This document shows, one piece after another, positions 8,568 to 17,632 of a stretch of 64,000 nucleotides of DNA. The DNA comes from Rhodococcus sp. SMB37 (GTDB taxonomy: Bacteria > Actinomycetota > Actinomycetes > Mycobacteriales > Mycobacteriaceae), in NCBI RefSeq assembly GCF_004345605.1, contig NZ_SLVY01000003.1:310001-374000 (forward strand), read 5' to 3'. Within the stretch, counting starts at the first letter, position 1. Each line of letters begins with the position of its first letter. A program made the position numbers and the translations under genes. Below the pieces are notes generated by a model. It searched no databases. It was given only the letters and a program-made list of their open reading frames with translations, and was not told the origin of the DNA.

Positions 8568-11297
8568 TCAGAAAGGCCCTCGCAGTCTGGATATCGCCTG
8601 CTCCGCTGCGGCCACCCTTTGCTCGTACCACCCCACGACGAACGTGGCATACGCTTCGCGGGCCAGGTCGACGGTGCGGTCGCGGAACTCCATGAGTTCG
8701 GCGCTCACCGCCGACTGAACCCCGCGAAGGTCTCGCGGGCCGAGGTTCCACGGCTCCGGGAGGATCTCTGCGGCGACCTCGTCGAGAATCCCGCGCTGAT
8801 CGGAGTCATCCCTCACAACGAAATGCGCTAGAACACCGACAGTTTCGGACACCAGCACCACGTCAGGAGAGCCGGGCGAGCTCAACACGGCATATGCGAT
8901 CAGCCAATTCTCGTCCAGCGCTCCGGCTTGCGCGAGCTCAACGATCGAGTCGACGACGAATCGGGCGTTGAGTTCGATTGCATCGGCAAGTGCAGCAACA
9001 TGTCTGGGCGGTAGCGTGGGAAGTACTGCGGAACGGGCCTTCGCAGCGATGATGCATACCGCCAACCCGGCCAGCACGTCATCCGGCAGATCGGCTTCGT
9101 AGTGCCGGGCATAGTCGGTGATCGTCGGCAGACCGTACCGACCGAGGTCGCGGTCCAGTTCCTGCTCGGATATCCCGTCCCAGCTGTTCCTCAGCCGGAT
9201 CAAGGCCCACGCGCCGGCAAGTGCGTCATGATGTGGATCTTCCTGCCACGGCGCGGAACCCGTGTGATCCAGCAGGTTCAGGATGTGCCGGGCAAGCAAT
9301 TCGACGTCCGTGCTCCACGGTTCACACACCACGGCGTCCTGCAGAAAGCGCGGGGCGACCACGCTCGGATACCTCTGGACCATCTCACGCCACTCGGCAG
9401 CCGTCCATTGCTGCGCTGCGACGACCTCGTCCAGGCCCGGGATCACTCCCGAGCCTTCGCCGAGCTCGTAGAATGCGCGCCACAGGGCGACTACCGCCAG
9501 TTCACTCCGCACCCGCGCCCCCTCCCCTTGCTCGGCGAGGGCGAAAACACCTTCGGCGATGATCACGCTCTGGGTGGTGTTCACCAAGGACGGATCCGCT
9601 GCGAAGTCACCGAAGGTGGGCACCCCGGCCACATTGCTCGCGATGAACGCCAGCACGGACGGTTCGAGCCGAGAGCCGAGCGGTCTGCCCATGAAGTCGA
9701 GGTGGCCGATCACTGCAGGCTGCAGGTAGTCCATGCACGTCGCACGTCCTACCGGGCCGACCTCTGCGACGAGCTGCGGACCTCGGGTGTCGTCGCACAG
9801 TACCGGCACCACCACGAGTTCGAGGATCTCGAGGGCCAGCTCGCGGCCGAAATCGCTCGTGAGATCGGCCCGGATGATCGCATCGAGCACTTGGAGTGCC
9901 GAGACCGCCACATCGCCGATCTCGTAGGCGGAATACAGACTGCTTCGCAGAGCACCGAGAACGCGGTCGGCCTCTGCCACGAGTTCGGGAGTCCGATCGC
10001 AGTATTCGAGCAGTGCACGCTGCGCCGGATCTGCGTTCCGGAACCACGCGTGATCCTGGAACACGCGAAATGCGAAGACCCGTCCGGCGAGAGTGCGCAC
10101 CACCGGGGCCGGCCGGTCGTCGGCCAGCCATGCACCGAATATTCGGGCAGCCTGCGCTGCGGTGTCCCCGAAACTGCGGTCCACCACGTCGACGATCAGC
10201 GACGCGAACTCCGACTCCATCGCCGTGTGGGGGCTCTGTTCCAGCAGGACCGTGGTCGCTTCGTCCAACGAGTCGTGCAGATCGCTGTCCGCCACCACTG
10301 CCATCGCCAGCGGCCACATCGGCGACAGGTCGTCGTCGCCCGCTTTCCCCGCGATCTCGTCCTGATGGGCCAGTGTGCGGGCGGCAGCCGATTTGTCGAC
10401 GAGGACGATCTGCGCCAGTCTCGACCACGGGGTCACCGGCACCATGTCGCCGTTGTCGACGCGATGCGGTGCCCCATCGAGCACGCCGAGTGACGGCGAT
10501 TCGTTCTCACCGAACACGACGCATCCCGGGGTGTCGCCCGGAAGGTCCTCGAGGGGCACCGCGACGAGATGTGCGCCGCGCGCGACAGGGTCGTCGACGG
10601 TGTGCAACCTGTCGAAGGTCGACCATCCGAAGCGTCGGCTCGTTCCCGGCGACATGAAGTGCGAGACCGCGGCGATCCATCCGGCCGCGCTGTCCGAATC
10701 CGTGCAGCCGAGGACCACGGGCGAGCCACCGCGGAATGCCTGAGCAACCGCGTCGAGCAGGACGCTGAAGATACCGATCCGGGAGGTGGTCGGGTCGAGG
10801 AGAAAGGTCACGGCGGCGGCGCGTGAGGCGACATCACTCGGCCTGGGTTCCGGAGATGCGAGGATCGCGGAAGCGACGCCACTGGGCCCGTACGGTGTGA
10901 GCCACTCGGCCGAGCGCCATCGTTCGATGGGCCGAGGGCTGCCTGCCGCATCGGTGTGCCGGTCGAGAAGTGCGTGAGCGAACACGTTTCCGTTCCGACC
11001 GGAGGGTTCCGCACCGGCCGGTACGGTGTGCCAGTACAGGCCTGTGTTTTCGCCACCGGGTACATACATCAGTCGACGGGGCCGATTCTCCACTTCCTCG
11101 CCGATCAGGAGTCGAGGAATCGGCTGGACCGGTTCGAACCGAGTCACGACGCCCGCGAGCAGTGTTTCCTCTTCGGCCGCGTCGAGGTCGCCGGTGGTCT
11201 GCTTGATCTGCCAACCACCGCCGCCGGCGTGGCCGGGGCGGTCGAAGGAGGTGTAGGTGAGCTGCCCGAATCTCGAGCGGTCGGCACCGGTGATCAC
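8568..11297 (-). CDS. GAP1-like (GTPase-associated protein 1) conflict-system protein
   Basis: A 909-aa cytoplasmic protein without catalytic motifs I can name. The N terminus (SRFGQLTYTSFDRPG, then GGWQIKQTTGDLDAAEE) matches my memory of the GAP1-N2 domain. A middle section with VTFLLDPTTS, an ATPase-like FLLD pattern, and a long helical C-terminal half fit the GAP1-M and GAP1-C arrangement. Computational surveys have linked these proteins to NTP-dependent biological-conflict and stress systems, usually beside a GTPase. No GTPase gene is present here. The gene lies 231 bp downstream of the exonuclease-TerD gene on the same strand. The start is a GTG; no better start follows before the conserved region. 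Assignment is from pattern memory and moderate. Confidence 0.62.
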   Translation of the reverse strand: MITGADRSRFGQLTYTSFDRPGHAGGGGWQIKQTTGDLDAAEEETLLAGVVTRFEPVQPIPRLLIGEEVENRPRRLMYVPGGENTGLYWHTVPAGAEPSGRNGNVFAHALLDRHTDAAGSPRPIERWRSAEWLTPYGPSGVASAILASPEPRPSDVASRAAAVTFLLDPTTSRIGIFSVLLDAVAQAFRGGSPVVLGCTDSDSAAGWIAAVSHFMSPGTSRRFGWSTFDRLHTVDDPVARGAHLVAVPLEDLPGDTPGCVVFGENESPSLGVLDGAPHRVDNGDMVPVTPWSRLAQIVLVDKSAAARTLAHQDEIAGKAGDDDLSPMWPLAMAVVADSDLHDSLDEATTVLLEQSPHTAMESEFASLIVDVVDRSFGDTAAQAARIFGAWLADDRPAPVVRTLAGRVFAFRVFQDHAWFRNADPAQRALLEYCDRTPELVAEADRVLGALRSSLYSAYEIGDVAVSALQVLDAIIRADLTSDFGRELALEILELVVVPVLCDDTRGPQLVAEVGPVGRATCMDYLQPAVIGHLDFMGRPLGSRLEPSVLAFIASNVAGVPTFGDFAADPSLVNTTQSVIIAEGVFALAEQGEGARVRSELAVVALWRAFYELGEGSGVIPGLDEVVAAQQWTAAEWREMVQRYPSVVAPRFLQDAVVCEPWSTDVELLARHILNLLDHTGSAPWQEDPHHDALAGAWALIRLRNSWDGISEQELDRDLGRYGLPTITDYARHYEADLPDDVLAGLAVCIIAAKARSAVLPTLPPRHVAALADAIELNARFVVDSIVELAQAGALDENWLIAYAVLSSPGSPDVVLVSETVGVLAHFVVRDDSDQRGILDEVAAEILPEPWNLGPRDLRGVQSAVSAELMEFRDRTVDLAREAYATFVVGWYEQRVAAAEQAISRLRGPF

Positions 11298-11528
11298 GTC
11301 ACTCGGCCGACCCGTCGATCCGAGTCGTACCGAGCGTCGACCATAAGCAGGTTGTGGATCACGATGGACGGTGAGACCACGACCTGCACCGATGCCGGGA
11401 CACCATCGGAGACGCAGAGAGTACGTGCGTGCGGCTGCGCCCGATCGAGACCTGCTCAGGTGCGGTTTCGGTGGGATCCATGACCACTGATACTAGGCCA
11501 GCAAGCTTGCCCACTACAGCGAGACCGA

Positions 11529-13352
11529 TCAGTCGTTGTCTTCGACATCCACCCCGTATCTCACTGCGAGCGCCGCGAGGTCGTCGTCGTACCCCTGCCC
11601 CACCGCCCGCAACCGCCACTTCCCGGACCGTCGGTAGATCTCGGTGAGCACCATCGTGCGTTCGGTGGTGCCCGCGTCGAGGACCGCGGTGGCAGCGGTG
11701 CCGGCCTCACTGTCCACGCTGATGGAGACCGCACCGAGGTCGCCGAACGTGCGGTCTCCGTCGATGGCCGCCGCAATCGCGATGCGCTCGCACTCATCCG
11801 GAATCGATACGAGGTCGACGCGTACGGATTGCTCGCTGCTGCCGTCCATCGTCAGTTCGACGGCGCCGTCGTCGTAAGTGGGATTGTTGTAGAAAACGAA
11901 ATCGTCGTCGGTGTCGACTCTTTCATTACTGTCGAGTAAGAACGCGACGACGTCGACGTCCAACTCGTTTCCGACGGCTTCGGCTTTCCACGCAATGTTG
12001 ACCGACCACTGCGTGGTCTTCGCCGGAAGGTCGATCACTTCGCCGTGTGAGAGCACCGGCGCCGTCAGGCGGGATTCGGTGCGCATGTGCGGAGGGACGA
12101 CGCCCTTCTCGATCGCGGCATTCACGTCGTCCGGCGTGAGTACCGGCAGCTGACGGTCTTGGACCCGCGACAACCGCTTGTCTGCGTCGGCGCCGTCCAG
12201 GAGCAGGGCGTCGGTGACGGCGGCCGTGAAATTGAGGGACGGTCGGGCCCCGAGCTGCGCGATGCGTGAGCGCATCATGACCGCTTCGAGGTGGGTGCCG
12301 CCCAGTAGGAGGACGCGACGCCCCGACCACAACTTCGGCTTCTTGCCCTGGAGCGCCCAGTTCGGCGGCTCCGGCGTGGGCATCGACGTCGTCACCGGGG
12401 TTTCCTGCTGCGGAACGATGTCGATCACCGTCGCCACCTTGGGCTCCCCCGGCGCCACTCGCTCCAGCAGTGCTTCGAGTTGCTGTTCGGTGATGACGGG
12501 GATGCCCTCGGCCATGGCCTTGCGTACCTTGGCGGTCTGTACGCCGGGGTCGTTGCAGACGACGACGCTGGTCTGGCGACTCGCGCTGTTGAGTACGTCG
12601 AGCCCGGCGTCCGTCATGCGGTGGGCCAGCGTCGGCCGCGGTGTGGTGGTGGCCCCACTGATCACCACCTTCATGCCCTGCACGAGCCCCGCCTCGGTGA
12701 GACGGCCCGGGTTCTTCCACTGGCACGGCACTCGCTGCACCGAATCCGGGTACACCGACTTCCGGCCGCGGCAGTTCACCACGGGCAAGGGCAGCTGCAG
12801 ATTCTCGGCCAGGGTGGCGCTGCGCACGAACACCTCGGAGAGCACGCGCGCGTCGTCGTACGCATCGTGTGCTTGCAGTTGCTGGACCTGCCAGTGCCGG
12901 GCGAGGGTCGCCAGCTTGAAATTGGGGACGTCGAGCTCCAGGCGCCGCGACAACGCCAGGGTGCAGAGCCGCTGTTCGGCCGGGATGGACCTGCCGGACC
13001 GCCGGAACTCGGCGTCGAGGAATCCGTAGTCGAATGACGCGTTGTGTGCGACGAGGGTGCCGCCGTCGAGGATGTCGGCGAGCTCGCCGGCGATGTCCGT
13101 GAAGCGGGGTGCACCGGCGAGCCGCTCGCGTGTCAGGTTGTGGATGTGCACGGGCCCGGGGTCGCAGTCGGCGTTGACGAGGGTGGAGAACTCGCGTTCG
13201 ACAGAACCGTCCTCGCGCAGCACCAGAGCGGCGACGCTGAGCACGCGGTGCGCGTTCGGGCGCAACCCGGAGGTCTCGACGTCGACCACCACCCAGCGGT
13301 GACCGCGGGGCAGCGTCGCAGGCCCGTTGGCATGTGCGCGCGTATCGATCAC
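11529..13352 (-). CDS. DEDDh 3'-5' exonuclease - BRCT - BRCT - TerD fusion protein
   Basis: A 607-aa multidomain protein. Residues about 18-190 form a DnaQ-like exonuclease: VVVDVETSG (Asp24, Glu26), HNASFDYGFLDAEF and HDAYDDARVL, giving the DEDDh set. A BRCT domain follows (GLVQGMKVVISGATTT to ITEQQLEALL), as in actinobacterial exonuclease-BRCT proteins. A Pro-rich linker leads to a second BRCT-like segment (LWSGRRVLLLGGTHLEA). The last ~190 residues are a TerD domain with the acidic calcium-binding core (DVDVVAFLLDSN, DFVFYNNP). The GTG at 13352 has AGGAGG five bases upstream. The open frame continues to 13685 but that extension is unlike protein and overlaps a divergent gene. TerD domains occur in tellurite/chemical-stress and phage-defence contexts; the role here is inferred. 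Confidence 0.85.
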   Translation of the reverse strand: MIDTRAHANGPATLPRGHRWVVVDVETSGLRPNAHRVLSVAALVLREDGSVEREFSTLVNADCDPGPVHIHNLTRERLAGAPRFTDIAGELADILDGGTLVAHNASFDYGFLDAEFRRSGRSIPAEQRLCTLALSRRLELDVPNFKLATLARHWQVQQLQAHDAYDDARVLSEVFVRSATLAENLQLPLPVVNCRGRKSVYPDSVQRVPCQWKNPGRLTEAGLVQGMKVVISGATTTPRPTLAHRMTDAGLDVLNSASRQTSVVVCNDPGVQTAKVRKAMAEGIPVITEQQLEALLERVAPGEPKVATVIDIVPQQETPVTTSMPTPEPPNWALQGKKPKLWSGRRVLLLGGTHLEAVMMRSRIAQLGARPSLNFTAAVTDALLLDGADADKRLSRVQDRQLPVLTPDDVNAAIEKGVVPPHMRTESRLTAPVLSHGEVIDLPAKTTQWSVNIAWKAEAVGNELDVDVVAFLLDSNERVDTDDDFVFYNNPTYDDGAVELTMDGSSEQSVRVDLVSIPDECERIAIAAAIDGDRTFGDLGAVSISVDSEAGTAATAVLDAGTTERTMVLTEIYRRSGKWRLRAVGQGYDDDLAALAVRYGVDVEDND

Positions 13353-13530
13353 ATCGACCTCCTGATGCCTTCCGCGTCGGGATGGAAAACCGACATGACC
13401 GACATTCTTACCGGACGCCACCGACAGGTCCCAAGGCAGGCCGGGGCCGAATCGACTTGTGTAACACCACTGCCAGCACTGCCGATAACCAGGGACTTCT
13501 GCTGATCGGAATTCGGGTGACGGGACAAAC

Positions 13531-13845
13531 GTGAAGAACTGGTTGGGGCTCTTTGCAGCCCTCGTCATCCTCGGATTGATCATCGAGCACTGGCAGACCA
13601 TCCTGGTCGTCCTCGGCATCATCATCGGGGTCGTGGTCGCTGTCGCGATGATCGCGGCGGCAGCTCCCAAGATCCGCGGAGCCACGGAGCGCGCGCTCGA
13701 GGCCCGGCGGAACGCAGCAGAGATGGAACGTGCTCGGCGATCGGGTTTGCGGGCTCGCGCCCTGACGCAGCACGACTGGTACCTCGAGGGCAGCGATCGC
13801 GGGGTCTACGGCGAGTTCCCGCCCGTCGACCTCGACAAGCTCTAG
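13531..13845 (+). CDS. Small membrane protein of unknown function
   Basis: A 104-aa protein with two hydrophobic segments close together (about residues 4-17 and 23-44, VVLGIIIGVVVAVAMIAAAA). A basic helical region rich in Arg and Ala follows (ERALEARRNAAEMERARR), then a polar tail with YLEGSDRGVYGEFPPVDL. The GTG start has only a weak ribosome site. It is divergent from the exonuclease-TerD gene, 178 bp between starts. No family is recognised. The next 120 bases up to the convergent TetR gene hold nothing I can identify. Confidence 0.6.
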   Translation: MKNWLGLFAALVILGLIIEHWQTILVVLGIIIGVVVAVAMIAAAAPKIRGATERALEARRNAAEMERARRSGLRARALTQHDWYLEGSDRGVYGEFPPVDLDKL

Positions 13846-13967
13846 TTACGCCGCCGCATTCCACAGCACAGCCGCGCGCCGGAAAGACAGCCGCTCGCGG
13901 TCGACACGTTGTTCGCGTCCGTTTCATCCGCGGTTGCGCTTCGAAGCCGGGCACCTTTAGTGATGAG

Positions 13968-14543
13968 TCACCGCAAATAGCCGCGCAGGAAGACCCGCAC
14001 CCCCGCGCGCACATGCTCTTCGGTCGAACGCCCCCCGCCTGAGGTGTCCCGGCCGATCAATGCCATCAGATGGAATGCGGCGAGCATCGGGTCGTCGAGG
14101 TTCAGCCCGTCCAGGTTCGTTAGACGATCGGCGAGGTGCCGGCGCACGCGTAACGGCCCGGCGTCCCTCCATGCGTCGACGGCAGCGGGCGGTATGTGGT
14201 CGATGTCGGCCTGGATCTGCCGGACGAGAGCGAAGTGGGTGACGTACTCCTCGTCCCACACCAGGGCAACGCCCAGGTCGGTGAGGTCGTCCTCGAGGTC
14301 GGTGACCTTACGCAGGTAGTTGTCGATCACGGACATGTGTCCGGCCGCGACGCGGTCGGAGCTTGCGGTGATGACAGCCTGGAAGAGCGTCGCCTTGTCG
14401 CCGAAATGGTTGTAGATCGTCCGTGTCGAGACGCCCGATTCTTTGGCGATCACGTCGATGCCGGCCCGCGTGTAACCGTCGCGGGCGAACACCTCGAGCG
14501 CCCCGGTCAGAATCGATTCCCGCTTGTCAGCACGTAACGCCAT
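13968..14543 (-). CDS. TetR family transcriptional repressor
   Basis: DNA-binding regulator of 191 aa. The N-terminal helix-turn-helix is plain: REVS-like first helix RESILTGALEVFARDGY, then GIDVIAKESGVSTRTIYNHF. The C-terminal ligand domain is all-helical and typical in length. The ATG at 14543 is chosen over one ten codons upstream, because the operator-like inverted repeat would otherwise lie inside the gene. It is divergent from the flavin reductase-efflux-quinone reductase operon, which it very probably represses in the absence of a toxic ligand. Confidence 0.88.
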   Translation of the reverse strand: MALRADKRESILTGALEVFARDGYTRAGIDVIAKESGVSTRTIYNHFGDKATLFQAVITASSDRVAAGHMSVIDNYLRKVTDLEDDLTDLGVALVWDEEYVTHFALVRQIQADIDHIPPAAVDAWRDAGPLRVRRHLADRLTNLDGLNLDDPMLAAFHLMALIGRDTSGGGRSTEEHVRAGVRVFLRGYLR

Positions 14544-14558
14544 GGTCCACACCTTAGT

Positions 14559-14602
14559 AAGTACAACACCCATTGCACTTTTTACATTACTCGTTGTACT
14601 TT
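14559..14602 (+). promoter_or_regulatory. TetR operator and promoter of the reductase-efflux operon
   Basis: AAGTACAAC (14559-14567) and GTTGTACTT (14593-14601) are perfect 9-bp inverted arms 25 nt apart. On the plus strand TTGCAC (14573-14578) and TACTTT (14597-14602) form a -35/-10 pair with an 18-nt spacer, so the right arm covers the -10. The left arm, read on the minus strand, contains TACTTA, which could be the -10 of the repressor gene itself. Binding would then block both promoters. Confidence 0.6.
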
Positions 14603-14634
14603 ATCTGTGCACCCAACGACCAAGGAGACACCGC

Positions 14635-15219
14635 ATGACACGGATAGCAATCATCGTCGGCAGCACCCGCCCCGGACGTCGCGCAGCATCCGTGGCGCAG
14701 TGGGTCCACGAGGTCGCCCAACAACACCGGCCGGACGACACCTACGACGTCATAGACCTACGCGACTACGACCTGCCACACCTCGACGAGTCCGCGCCCG
14801 CGATCTTCGGCACGTACGAGAAGGAGCACACACGACGGTGGGCCGCGACGATCGGGGCATACGACGGATTCGTCTTCGTCGCACCGGAATACAACCACTC
14901 CTTCCCCGGCGCATTGAAGGACGCCATCGACTTCCTGTTCGACGAATGGGCCGACAAGGCAGCAGGATTCGTCACGTACGGAGTCCAGGCCGGAGGGGTG
15001 CGGGCAGCCGAACACCTTCGGCTCGTACTGGCCGAGGTCAAGGTCGCGACCGTACGCACCCAGGTAGTGCTGTCGCTGCACCACGACTTCGACATCACCG
15101 ACCCACTGGAACCCGGAGCATTGATACCTGGGCAGCACCAGGAACCGGCGCTGACCGGCCTGATCGACGAGGTCTCCGCCTGGTCGGAAGCACTGAAATC
15201 GCTGCGAGTGCCCGCATGA
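14635..15219 (+). CDS. NADPH-dependent FMN reductase (flavodoxin-like)
   Basis: Reduces FMN, quinones or nitro/azo compounds with NAD(P)H. The 194-aa protein has the flavodoxin-like phosphate loop GSTRPGRRAASVAQW near the N terminus and the family signature APEYNHSFPGALKDAIDFL around residues 80-100. AAGGAGA lies seven bases before the ATG. The stop overlaps the start of the MFS gene (ATGA). Grouped with an efflux pump and a quinone oxidoreductase, it is likely part of a redox-cycler detoxification operon. Confidence 0.9.
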   Translation: MTRIAIIVGSTRPGRRAASVAQWVHEVAQQHRPDDTYDVIDLRDYDLPHLDESAPAIFGTYEKEHTRRWAATIGAYDGFVFVAPEYNHSFPGALKDAIDFLFDEWADKAAGFVTYGVQAGGVRAAEHLRLVLAEVKVATVRTQVVLSLHHDFDITDPLEPGALIPGQHQEPALTGLIDEVSAWSEALKSLRVPA

Positions 15220-16640
15220 CCGCCGTCATCGGCCGGGCCGGGCAACGCGCGGCGGTTCGGCCGATGACCGTGACGCTGGTCGTCGTACTCAACATGCTGA
15301 TGGTGGTGCTCGACACCACGATCGTCCACATCGCGATCGGCACCCTTGCCCGCGAGTTCCACGCCACGATGACCGACATCCAGTGGGTGACCACCGGATA
15401 CGTCCTCGGGCTGGTCACCATCATTCCGATCACCGCCTGGGCGGTCGGACGCTTCGGCACCAAGCGGCTCTACCTCACCGCAATCATCTTGTTCGTGCTC
15501 GGCTCGGTCTTGTGCGCGTGCGCATGGGATGTGTGGTCGCTGGTGGTCTTTCGTGTGGTGCAGGGACTCGGCGGCGGCATGCTGATGCCGGTCGGCATGA
15601 CCATCGTGCTCCGCGCAGCGGGCGAAGGCGAAAACGGTCGGCTCATGAGCATGCTCGGCATCCCACCTCTCATCGGCCCACTCATCGGTCCAGTACTGGG
15701 CGGCCTCCTCATCGACGCAGCATCGTGGCGTTGGATCTTCCTGATCAACGTCCCGGTCGGTCTCGTCGGGGTGCTACTCGCCGCCCGCCTTCTCCCCGCC
15801 GACCCGAACCGCACTCGACGCAGCCTCGACTGGATCGGGCTCGCGTTGCTGTCATGCGGGCTCGCAGTGTCGGTCTTCGGACTCACCGGCGGAGGAATCA
15901 TGTTCGCCGCACTCGGTGGCCTGCTCGGGGCCGGATTCGTCGTCCGGTCTCTCACGACCGACGAGCCGCTCATCGAACTCGGATTGTTCCGTCGCCGCAA
16001 GCTCGCCGCGTCGGCTCTTACCCTCACGTTCGCGGCAGCGGCGTACTTCGGGTCCATGGTCCTGCTGCCCCTCTACTATCAGATGGTTCGCGGGGAGGAC
16101 GCACACACCACCGGACTGCTCAGTATTCCGCAGGTTGTCGCAACCGGCCTCACGATGCAGGTGGCCACCCGCCTGGTCGATCGGATTCCACCCGGCCGAG
16201 TCGTCGCGCTGGGCACGATCATTGCCCCCATCGGGGTTCTGCTGTTCGCCGTCCTTGTCTCTGCCGATACCCCGTATTGGCAGCTCATGGCTGCTATGTC
16301 GGTGATGGGCGTCGGCATCGGTATGACGCTCATGCCTGCTACTGCCGCGGGAACCCGCGGCCTCACCCACGACGAGGTGCCCTCCGCCAGCACCGGGCTG
16401 ATGATCATTCAGCAGGTCGCGGTCGCGTTGGGCACTGCCGTGTTCTCGGCCGGGCTCGCGCGGTCCGTCACCGAGCGCCTGCCCGAGGTGCAGGATCTCG
16501 AGCAGGCCTTCCTACTTCCCGAGTCGTCTCTTCCTCTCCTGGCGGATGCTTTCCGTTCCACCTACCTGTGGGTGGCCGTAATATTGGCCGCTGCGCTTCT
16601 CCCCGCACTGCTCCTTCCACGCCGACGCATCGAGGTATGA
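15216..16640 (+). CDS. MFS drug:proton antiporter, DHA2/EmrB family
   Basis: Membrane efflux protein of 474 aa, slightly short for the 14-helix class. The first helix carries the DHA2 signature LDTTIVHIAIGTLA. The A-loop is AVGRFGTKRLYL, and the antiporter motif C region reads GIPPLIGPLIGPVLGGLL. The ATG lies in ATGA overlapping the reductase stop, so the genes are translationally coupled. Export of a quinone-like or lipophilic toxic compound is suggested by the two flanking reductases. Confidence 0.9.
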   Translation: MTAVIGRAGQRAAVRPMTVTLVVVLNMLMVVLDTTIVHIAIGTLAREFHATMTDIQWVTTGYVLGLVTIIPITAWAVGRFGTKRLYLTAIILFVLGSVLCACAWDVWSLVVFRVVQGLGGGMLMPVGMTIVLRAAGEGENGRLMSMLGIPPLIGPLIGPVLGGLLIDAASWRWIFLINVPVGLVGVLLAARLLPADPNRTRRSLDWIGLALLSCGLAVSVFGLTGGGIMFAALGGLLGAGFVVRSLTTDEPLIELGLFRRRKLAASALTLTFAAAAYFGSMVLLPLYYQMVRGEDAHTTGLLSIPQVVATGLTMQVATRLVDRIPPGRVVALGTIIAPIGVLLFAVLVSADTPYWQLMAAMSVMGVGIGMTLMPATAAGTRGLTHDEVPSASTGLMIIQQVAVALGTAVFSAGLARSVTERLPEVQDLEQAFLLPESSLPLLADAFRSTYLWVAVILAAALLPALLLPRRRIEV

Positions 16641-16641
16641 C

Positions 16642-17607
16642 ATGCACGCAATACGACTGCACGCCTTCGGTGTTCCCGACAACCTGATCTACGAGCACCT
16701 TGCGGACCCTGTTCCAGGGCCCGGCGAAGTCCGTATCGCGGTCGAAGCAGCCGGAGTACACACCATCGAGACGAAGATCCGGCGCGGCGAGACCGTGGGA
16801 CCGCATCTGCCACCAGCACTTCCGCTCGTGCCGGGTGGGGAGGTCGCCGGTACTGTCGATGCGGTCGGCGACGGCGTCGAGCCGACATGGATCGGTCGGA
16901 GAGTCGCTGCGCACCTCGACGGCCACGGCGGCTACGCCGAACTCGCCGTCGCTCGCGCGGAAAACCTCTACCCCATCTCCGACGACCTGTCCGCCGACGT
17001 CGCCGTCGCGATGATCGGCACCGGTGCAACCACGCTGGGACTACTGCACACCACACAACCGACCGTCGACGATGCCGTTCTCGTCCTCTCCGCCGCCGGT
17101 GGCATCGGCACGCTGCTCGTCCAGAGCTTGCATCGTGAGGGCATTTTCGTCGTCGGGGCCGCCGGTGGTGCGACGAAGACCGCACAAGTGCGCGACAACG
17201 GTGCCGATATCGCGGTGGACTACAGCGATCCCGACTGGCCGGAGCGCCTTTCCTCTGCACCCCGGGTCAGCGTCGTGATGGACGGCGTCGGCGGCCGGAT
17301 CGGGCGACAGGCTCTCGAACTTCTCGCCCCTGGTGGCCGGATCATCCTCTACGGGTGGGCATCCGGCTCACCCACCGAGATCGCAACCACCGACCTGATC
17401 TCCCGGCAGCTCACAGCGACCTGGGCGCTGGGGCCACGCATGGTTCCGCCGGGCGGGTGGGACGCATTGCGCTCGACCTCCTTGGAGCGCGCTGCGACCG
17501 GGGAGTTCCGACCGCTGATCACACGCTTCCCTTTGTCGGAGGCCGCAGCAGCGCACGCGGCGGTGGAGGGCCGGACAGCGCGCGGGAAGGTGATCCTCAC
17601 CGTCTGA
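16642..17607 (+). CDS. Zinc-independent MDR oxidoreductase (quinone reductase-like)
   Basis: NADPH-dependent quinone or enone reductase of 321 aa. The N-terminal GroES-like domain has PGPGEVRIAVEAAGV and PLVPGGEVAGTVDAVG. The Rossmann part has SAAGGIGTLLVQSL at about residues 153-166. The four-Cys structural zinc site of classical alcohol dehydrogenases is absent, which places it in the quinone oxidoreductase branch. It starts one base after the MFS stop and is the last gene of the TetR-controlled operon. It faces the oleate hydratase gene with 25 bases between stops. Confidence 0.88.
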   Translation: MHAIRLHAFGVPDNLIYEHLADPVPGPGEVRIAVEAAGVHTIETKIRRGETVGPHLPPALPLVPGGEVAGTVDAVGDGVEPTWIGRRVAAHLDGHGGYAELAVARAENLYPISDDLSADVAVAMIGTGATTLGLLHTTQPTVDDAVLVLSAAGGIGTLLVQSLHREGIFVVGAAGGATKTAQVRDNGADIAVDYSDPDWPERLSSAPRVSVVMDGVGGRIGRQALELLAPGGRIILYGWASGSPTEIATTDLISRQLTATWALGPRMVPPGGWDALRSTSLERAATGEFRPLITRFPLSEAAAAHAAVEGRTARGKVILTV

Positions 17608-17632
17608 CCTCCACCTACCCGCGGTGCCCCAG

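Noticed and set aside
13353-13685. Upstream extension of the exonuclease-TerD reading frame
   Set aside because: The extension is not protein-like, runs over the divergent small membrane protein gene, and the GTG at 13352 has an AGGAGG ribosome site.
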